The translations under genes and the position numbers were made by a program. The notes below the pieces were generated by a model that worked only from the letters and a program-made list of their open reading frames with translations, did not search any database and was not told the origin of the DNA. From positions 34,028,753 through 34,092,752 of the forward strand of contig NC_052349.1 of assembly GCF_009727055.1 (NCBI RefSeq): a stretch of 64,000 bases of DNA. The letters run 5' to 3'. The stretch is from Benincasa hispida. Lineage: Eukaryota; Streptophyta; Magnoliopsida; Cucurbitales; Cucurbitaceae. Positions 57,693 through 64,000 of this stretch are shown here, in pieces. Each line of letters opens with the position of its first letter. The stretch's first letter is position 1.

Positions 57693-58330
57693 CACCCCCA
57701 AATTTAAACAATACTTGTCCTCAAGCATAAGCTAAAGATTTCCTTTAGAAAGTCGACCACAATCTCTTTTCCTAGATTTCTTAAGGATACTTCATTCAAA
57801 TCCTATACACCAAAATTTCCTTAATTTTTATTCAAGTTTCTTCTTAAAATATTTCTAAGATTTAGGGACCGCAAGTTTAACCTTCGAAAAGACTTTACTA
57901 GATTCCATGACATCATATGATTTATTTCAAAAAAACTTTTTCACTAGGGTGTCAAATGATTTTTATTCTTGCATATTTTTGATATTATTATTTTTTTCTG
58001 ACCCTGCGCTGATCCAAGTGCCTCGCCTTCGTTTTAGCTTGCCCCCACATGTGTCATGCGGACATCCAACTATGAGCAAGGCACTCTTTCTCAGACTAAA
58101 CTCATACCTATTTGGCAGCAGAGTTGCGGTCATTTATTTATGCATTGATGCTGGCGACTTACTTTCGTTTTGGCTTGCCCCCACACGTGTGTCATGCGGA
58201 CATCCAACTATGGGTAAGTGCCCTTCACAACTTAACTCTTATCAACATGGATTTCCCCATTGTGTTTATAATGGAGTTATTATTCTCAATTTTTTTTGTA
58301 GAGCTAAAAATAGCAATGTTGAAAATAACT
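57693..58330 (-). repeat. Second copy of Ty3 3' internal region, truncated
   Basis: Parallels 52466-53070, including the GCCCCCACATGTGTCATGCG tandem pair (58045, 58178) and GAGCTAAAAATAGCAATGTTG at the end. Homology stops at GAAAATAA (about 58328), where Copia C LTR-like sequence with GATCGTTTAG motifs begins. Confidence 0.75.
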
Positions 58331-58880
58331 AAACAAATAGCTTACCTACGATGGAACTAAGCGATCGTGTAGACGAAGTGCTAAGTGATGTGTTAAAGTT
58401 TCTATGCGATGGAACTAAACAAATAGCTTACCTACGATGCTAAACGACGCGATGATGTTCTATACGATGGAGCTAAATGATCGTTTAGCTACACGACAGA
58501 TACTGAACGATGACATGTAGCGCTAGACGATGGTGTTAAGCAATCGTTTGGTTCTATACAATAGAACTAAGCGATAGTTATGAAGAGCCATATGATAGCC
58601 CTGAGCGATCGCTTACCACGATCGTTTATCTTTGATCGGGAGCTAAACAATGCGTCGAGTTGCTATGCGATAGCACTACGCGATCGTTTATCTCTATGTG
58701 AAGCTAAGCGATGCGTTGAGTTGCTATGCAATAGCATTACGCGATCACATACCTTCGTGCGACAGCTGGGTGATGCGTTTAATGCTATACGATGGCATTA
58801 AATGATCGTTTACCTTTTTGTGCGCTAAACGATCAAGCATTTACTAAATGATCTGGCAAAACGCTGGACGATGGTTGTCA
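58331..58880. repeat. Dense array of CGATCGTTTA-type motifs (probable rest of Copia C 5' LTR)
   Basis: About twenty variants of (A/G)CGATCGTTTA or its complement TAAACGATCG in 550 bp, at uneven spacing of 15-40 bp. CTAAACAAATAGCTTACCTACGATG occurs twice (58327 and 58408), an 81-bp direct duplication. The array resembles, but is not a copy of, those in Copia A LTRs and the Copia B family LTRs. Confidence 0.55.
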
Positions 58881-60779
58881 TTGCTAAACAATGAGACTTA
58901 GCGAGATGTTGAACATGTGCAGGGGCTGTCGGTTCGACCAGTTTTCTGGTGGTCTGGTTCGGTTCAACTTCGAATGGTTCTTGGCTGGTCCGGTTCAAAT
59001 GGTTTGGGTCTGATTCAAGCTACTTGAGTTCGTTTTGGAGCGGTTCGAGCAGCCCAGGAGCGATACAGAAACTGTTTTGTAATAGTTAGGATTCTATTTG
59101 CTTGTTTTTGCCAAAACTAAAACCATATAAGTCTGTGTTTAATTATTTATGTGCATATAGTATGCCATTTAGATTTAAAATCTCACTATAGGAATCATGT
59201 AACATGCATTGAAAGTATGTTATAATGTTATAACATATAGTATGCATGTTAGGGTTTCTCGTATTTAATATAAATGTTATATTAAATGTTGAATGCCTCA
59301 TATATGTTGTGGATGTTTAGCATGTCTAAAGTTTTATAAGTTGTTATAAATTTGGGTTAGACATTTAAAATCCATAAACAACAGCTGCATGCTCACGTAG
59401 GTTGACCACCTGTTTTAATTGTTAAAACTTATAAAACCTAGGTTACAAACTCAGCCGGTATATAATCCTGTCTAAGGCTGGGGATACTTAAGTTGACGAT
59501 TTACGGAACACCTTCTACCTGGGGTTATGGCCAAATTATTGAGCGTTGGTAACCAGTTTTATGAGCATATGTGAGTGATGTGAGGTAATAAAATGGTTTA
59601 TCACCTAGACATCGTAGGTTAAAATCCAATTATAAGAGTTATACTTGGATAAACTACATAGACTTAGGGTTGTTTTATTAGCCGAAAAGAATCTAAGTAT
59701 AAATCTACCCAAAATAGAACACTTCAGTGGCAGCTTAATAACTTCTATATGATAAAGTTATTAGAAAACTTTAGTGGGAGATTAATAACATATATGATAC
59801 GTTATTTTTAGCTCTCACGTCTCTAAAAGTTCACAATCTAGATTTAAGCGGTACTTCGTGTCACCCTGGGAGTGACCTCCCTTCAAAAAATATTTTTTAG
59901 CTTAAATCTAGATTATGGTGAATAAGAGGAAGTTGTTCAAATATAAGTCTATTATACGATAAATAGATTTCAACTCCCAGTCTCCACATAGTTTACACCG
60001 TGAGATTCATATGACGCTTCGTGTCACCCTGGGATTGATCTCCCTTCGGAGAGTGTTTTGTATGAGTCAATATCAAGGGAAACAGAGGAAGTAATTCATA
60101 GTAAGTGGGTGAAGAATATGTGTCAATATATCCTACAGTCTCCTCTATTAGTCTGAACCGTGAGATTCCTATGTTGCGCTTGCTGGTTGGCTTTAAGCGG
60201 CCCTTTGCTAGTCGTTTCGTGACGGCTATCCCCATGGAGGGTTGTAATATAGGATTCGAAACAACACAGGCTTCAGTAAAATGAATAGGATCTTATAGTT
60301 CCATTTTGGATGTTGTCTTCTACTTCGGAGGCAAATTCATACCGTCCTATAGGATCTAAAAATGGCAGGTCACACTTACAAGAATTACTAAGTTTTAGTA
60401 AAGATCTTGACCGAAAACGATAACTAAACGACTATAGGAATAAGAGTTATTCCGGGGATAGTGTTTGGTCAAAATTGTTTGTTTTAGTGAAGGAGTATCT
60501 GACTGCTCCATGGTAGCACAAATTCTGACTCACTAAAATATCGTTGCAAATAAATAATGGTTATGGGTACATTATTACATTTTGCTAAAACTTGACTTTG
60601 GATTTAGTTACAATTTGCTAATTAGAATTTGTTTGAATTTTATCAGCATGTTGAATTCTAGTATACTCTTTCCAATGTACATAACAGTAAAATCAAATCA
60701 ACAAACAAATTACTAGCAGTTGATTAAACCAACAGAGTTTTAACAGAGGACTGTCCTCTATATCCCAACTCATCTAAAA
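58881..60779 (+). other. Copia C LTR end and leader, non-coding
   Basis: The LTR end is not delimited; no TGGTATCAGAGC site was found. From about 59400 the sequence matches the inverted fragment at 755-1900. A block of about 165 bp is present twice: TCACCCTGGGAGTGACCTCC at 59861 and TCACCCTGGGATTGATCTCC at 60022, with ACCGTGAGATTC at 59997 and 60168. Gag coding is missing: leader passes to protease without it. Confidence 0.55.
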
Positions 60780-60781
60780 TT

Positions 60782-61654
60782 ATGAATTATGTAGATGAGG
60801 ATGTTGAATTTGAACAACAAGATAAATATGATTTACTCGTAATCTGGATAATTGATTTAGGTGCCGCTAATCATGTATGTACTATCTCACAGGAAACAAG
60901 TTCCTGGAGACAGTTGACAGAAGGTGAAACAATCTTTAAGGTAGAGACTAGGGAGATTGTTTCAGCCAAAGTAGTGGGAGATATGAAGTTATTTATAGGA
61001 GATAAGTATATTTATTTGAAAAATGTATATTATATTCTTTCTATGAAAAGGAATCTAATATCTGCCTCCTGTTTGCTAGAAAAAAATTATAAAGTTTATT
61101 TTGAAAATGGTGAAGTGTTCATCAAAACGGGAAATAAACAGATTTGCTCTGCAAAATTAGGAAATAACTTGTACATGTTAAAACCAACTGAGGTCAAAGC
61201 TATTTTGAACATAGAGATGTTTAAAACTACTGGGACTCATAAGAAGAGGAAGATTTCTCCAAATGCCTATCTTTGGCACTTAAGATTGGGTCACATAAAT
61301 CTCAACAGGATTGAGAGATTGGTTAAGAACGGTCATCTAAATAAGTTGGAAGACAGTTCCTTACCACCATGTGAGTCTTGTCTTGAGGGTAAAATGACAA
61401 AAAGATCTTTTTCTGGAAAAGGTCTTAGAGCCAAAGAACGCCTAGAGCTGATTCACTCAGACCTTTGTGGGCCTCTAAATGTTAGAGCAAGAGGAGGGTA
61501 TGAATATTTCATCAGTTTTATAGATGATTATTCCAGGTATGGGCATGTTTACTTAATGCGCCAAAAGTCTGAAACTTTTGAAAAGTTCAAAGAATATAAG
61601 ACTGAGGTTGAAAACCAATTAGGTAAAAAGATTAAAACATTTCGATCGGATTGA
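60782..61654 (+). pseudogene. Copia C protease and integrase core
   Basis: WIIDLGAANHVCT has Leu in place of Ser in the DSG protease motif. Then WHLRLGHINLNRIERL and CESCLEGK (zinc finger intact), HSDLCGPLNVRARGGYEYF (first Asp) and KTFRSD-stop, where TGA replaces the Arg or Gly after the second Asp. The next stretch (to 62041) holds NGVVERRNRTLLD with the catalytic Glu. Confidence 0.85.
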
Positions 61655-62306
61655 GGTGGTGAGTATTTGGACATAGAATTCAAGAACTATTTGATAGAAC
61701 ATGAAATTCAGTCTCAACTCATAGCCCCTGGCATACCTCAGTAGAATGGTGTGGTAGAGAGGAGAAACAGAACCTTGTTGGACATGGTTCGTTCCATGAT
61801 GAGTTACACTCAGTTACCAAATTCCTTTTGGGGACACGCAGTTGGGATTGCGGTGTATATTTTGAACATAGTTCCCTTGAAAAGCGTTTCTAAAACGCTT
61901 TATGAGCTCTGGATGGGATGTAAAGGAAATTTACGTCACTTCAGGATTTGGGGTTTTCCAGCACATGTTTTGGTGCAAAATCCAAAAAGCTGGAACACCG
62001 TTCATAAGTATTGTAGGCTACCCAAAAGAAACAAAAGGTAGTCTCTTTTATGATCTTCAGGAAGATAAAGTATTTGTATCAACAAATGCAAACTTCCTGG
62101 AGGAAGATTATATAAAGAACCATCAACCTCGCAGTAAGCTAGTAATAGAAGAAATGTTTAGAGAAACTACAAATGTATCAACAAGAGTTGTTGATAGAGC
62201 AGGTCCGTCAACAAGAGTTGTTGATGAAACTGATACTTCACATCCTTCTCAAGAGTTGAGAATGCTTCGTCATAGTGGGAGGGTTGTGCAATAGCCTGAC
62301 CGGTAC
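61655..62306 (+). pseudogene. Copia C integrase C-terminal part
   Basis: After TGA at 61652 and TAG at 61741 the frame continues VERRNRTLLDMVRSMMSY and LPNSFWGHAVGIAVYILN. It slips one base near 61990 and resumes SIVGYPKETKGSLFYD, KVFVSTNANFLEEDY and LRMLRHSGRVVQ-stop (62292). Confidence 0.85.
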
Positions 62307-63655
62307 ATGGGTTTAACTAAAACTCAAGTCATCATACCAGATGATGGTTTAGAGGATCCATTGTCTTTTAATCAAGCAATGAATGATGTGGACAAAGACC
62401 AATGGATTAAAGCCATGGACCTTGAAATGGAATCTATGTATTTCAATTATGTCTGGGATCTTGTAGATCAACCGGAAGGGGTAAAACCCATCGATTGCAG
62501 GTGGATCTACAACAGAAAACGAGACCAAGCTGGTAAGGTACAGACCTACAAAGCTAGACTAGTGGCAAAAGGGTTTACCCAAAGAGAGGGGTTAGATTTT
62601 GAAGAAACCTTCTCTCCAGTTGTCATGATAAAATCTATTAAAATACTCTTGTGCATAGCCACATTTTATGATTATGAAATATGGCAAATGGATGTCAAGA
62701 CAACTTTTCTGAATGGCTATCTTGAAGAGAGTATCTATATGTCTCAACCAGAAAGGTTTATATAGCAGGGTCAAGTGCAAAAAGTTTGCAAGCTTAATCG
62801 ATCCATTTATGGATTTAAACAAGCTTCTAGATCCTGGAGTATGAGATTTGACGCTGCGATCAAATCTTATGGCTTTGAACAAAATGTTGACGAATCCTAT
62901 GTATACAAGAAGATCGTCAACAAAACTATCGCTTTTCTACTGATTAGGAATGAGGTAGAATATCTAGCTGATATTAAGAGATGGCTAGCTTCGCAATTCC
63001 AAATGAAAGATTTGGGAGAAGCACAATATGTTCTTGGAATCCAAATAGTTTGGAATTCCAAGAACAGACATTGACGTTATCTCAAGCATCTTATATAGAC
63101 AAGATGTTGTCTAGGTATAAAATGCAAAGTTCCAAGAAAGGATCTTTACCTTTCAGGCATGGAATTCACTTGTCTAAGGAGCAGAGTCCTAAGACACCTC
63201 AAGAGGTTGAGGAGATGAATTAAATTCCATATGCATCTGTAGTAGGAGTTTGATGTATGCAATGTTGTACTCGTCCCGACATATGCTATGACATAGGAAT
63301 TGTCAGCAGATTTCAGTCCAATCCTGGTCATGACCATTGGACTGCTATTAAAAACATTCTCAAGTATCTTCGAAGAATGAGAGATTATATGCTCGTGTAT
63401 GGTCCTAAGGATCTGATCCTTACTGGATACACTGATTCTGACTTTCAGACCAATATTGATTCGAGGAAATCAACTTTGGGGTTAGTATTCACTCTTAACG
63501 GAGGAGCAGTTGTGTGGAGAAGCATCAAACAGAGTTGTATTACGAACTCCACAATGGAAGCTGAGTATGTTGCTAATCCATTTACGAAGGCCTTTTCGGT
63601 GAAAGTGTTCGAGGGTCACCTAATAGGACTAGGTCTACGAGTTTTGTATCACTAG
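62307..63655 (+). pseudogene. Copia C reverse transcriptase and RNase H with internal deletions
   Basis: RT runs DQWIKAMDLEMESMYFN, KARLVAKGFTQREGLDFEE, WQMDVKTTFLNGYLEE, then TAG at 62763, then LNRSIYGFKQASRSW. At 62930-62960 AFLLIRNEVEYL replaces the expected segment with LYVDDIL: the catalytic YVDD is missing in frame. A frameshift at 63060 and stops at 63221 and 63252 follow. RNase H has TNSTMEAEYVA joined directly to NPFTKAF, a clean loss of about 80 codons. It ends at 63653. Confidence 0.85.
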
Positions 63656-63791
63656 GGTAAGTGGGAGAATTGGTGGGTATTGTGATGCCCTAGTTTATTG
63701 TATTTGTACATTTTATTCTCTCCATGTAAACTCAACATTTTATATATTTGTATATATTGATCCACTGGAGTTTTAATCCAAGTGGGAGTAT
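63656..63791 (+). other. Copia C 3' untranslated region and polypurine tract
   Basis: AAGTGGGAGAATTGG at 63660 and AAGTGGGAGTATT at 63779-63791 are purine tracts. The second abuts the LTR and is the likely plus-strand primer. Confidence 0.8.
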
Positions 63792-64000
63792 TGTTGGGTT
63801 TTATATCCTAAAACTCGCAGTTTGTAAAATGATAAATATTTTCTATTATCAATATACTTGTTATTGATCTCATAAATTGTATGAAAGTCTAAATCCAATA
63901 AACTAAGATCCATGACTATTGTATGAGTACTTGAACTTTATGTGGAGACATAAGAGTGGATTGGGTTCGAGTAAATAGTCAAAATGATCTATGGTACATG
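63792..64000 (+). repeat. Copia C 3' LTR, cut by the window end
   Basis: TGTTGGGTTTTATATCCTAA onward matches 50574-50782. It continues beyond the window, so the downstream target duplication (CCTAT would be expected from 50569-50573) cannot be checked. Confidence 0.85.

Larger units (their letters stand above)
50827..58330 (-). mobile_element. Athila/Tat-like Ty3 retrotransposon block, LTR-internal-LTR-internal
   Basis: LTR A (50827-52465), internal DNA with gag and protease, LTR B (55994-57692), then a second copy of the 3' internal region (57693-58330, homologous to 52466-53090). All read on the minus strand. The primer site TGGCGCCGTTGCCGGGGA adjoins LTR B. RT, RNase H and integrase are absent. 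The extra internal fragment beyond LTR B means this is a remnant of a tandem or recombined element, not a simple single insertion. No target duplication was found (GTGGC before LTR A has no partner). Confidence 0.75.
50574..64000 (+). mobile_element. Copia C: Copia retrotransposon, runs off the window
   Basis: The 5' LTR starts TGTTGGGTTTTATG at 50574. The 3' LTR starts TGTTGGGTTTTATA at 63792, preceded by the purine tract AAGTGGGAGTATT. The first 209 bases of the two LTRs align with about a dozen differences by eye. A Ty3 block (50827-58330) interrupts the 5' LTR. The leader, a protease without gag, integrase, RT and RNase H follow on the plus strand. The primer-binding site was not found. 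Many stops and deletions. Protein similarity to Copia B is close. Confidence 0.8.

Noticed and set aside
58580..58801. 73-codon ORF in the motif array
   Set aside because: Made of the repeated CGATCGTTTA decamers read through; no protein character.
1..64000. CRISPR arrays, bacterial operons, rRNA, tRNA, organelle insertions
   Set aside because: The repeats present are tandem arrays or LTRs without CRISPR spacing; no rRNA or tRNA signature was recognised by eye and no organelle gene was seen.

Overview
Plant nuclear DNA. Genes have GT-AG introns, non-coding sequence is AT-rich, and Copia, Ty3, PIF/Harbinger, CACTA and Mutator-like transposons are all present. Several repeat ends (for example LTRs opening TGTTGGGGTT and TGTTGGGTTT) resemble families I recall from cucurbits. 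That placement is memory-based and unproven. No rRNA, tRNA, CRISPR array or bacterial-type operon was seen.

Two host genes look intact. One is a small minus-strand gene of the MEE9 type (33242-33685). The other is a four-exon p24/emp24 cargo-receptor gene (exons between 41136 and 43885). Two host genes are broken. A 5' fragment of a 3-hydroxyisobutyrate-dehydrogenase-like gene lies at 2134. An ALKBH9/10-like RNA demethylase gene has its 5' exons at 3596-4156 and its 3' exons at 31341-32777.

The 27 kb separating the two ALKBH parts is a stack of nested transposons, ordered by target-site duplications (TSDs). A PIF/Harbinger element (4160-31337, TSD TTA) entered the gene. A CACTA element (4190-18838, TSD TGG) then landed 30 bp inside Harbinger's left end. 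Copia A (8400-15946, TSD AGATT) and a solo LTR (16642-18737, TSD ATTTT) landed in the CACTA. A second solo LTR (10098-12260) landed in Copia A. On the other side, Copia B (23244-29610, TSD CATAA, minus strand) landed between the Harbinger transposase and SANT genes, and one of its LTRs then took a 251-bp Mutator-type MITE (TSD of 9 bp).

Right of the ALKBH gene come the MEE9-like gene, a degenerate MULE of about 5.7 kb (35217-40887) that carries a plant-mobile-domain fragment, and the p24 gene starting about 250 bp beyond the MULE.

The last third (45.8-64 kb) is retrotransposon territory. It holds a 2.76-kb Ty3-type solo LTR with a 774-bp hAT-like insert, an LTR remnant, and Copia C (50574 to past the window end). 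The 5' LTR of Copia C is interrupted by an LTR-internal-LTR-internal block of an Athila/Tat-like Ty3 element. All recognisable transposon proteins carry stops, frameshifts or lost catalytic residues, so nothing here looks autonomous.
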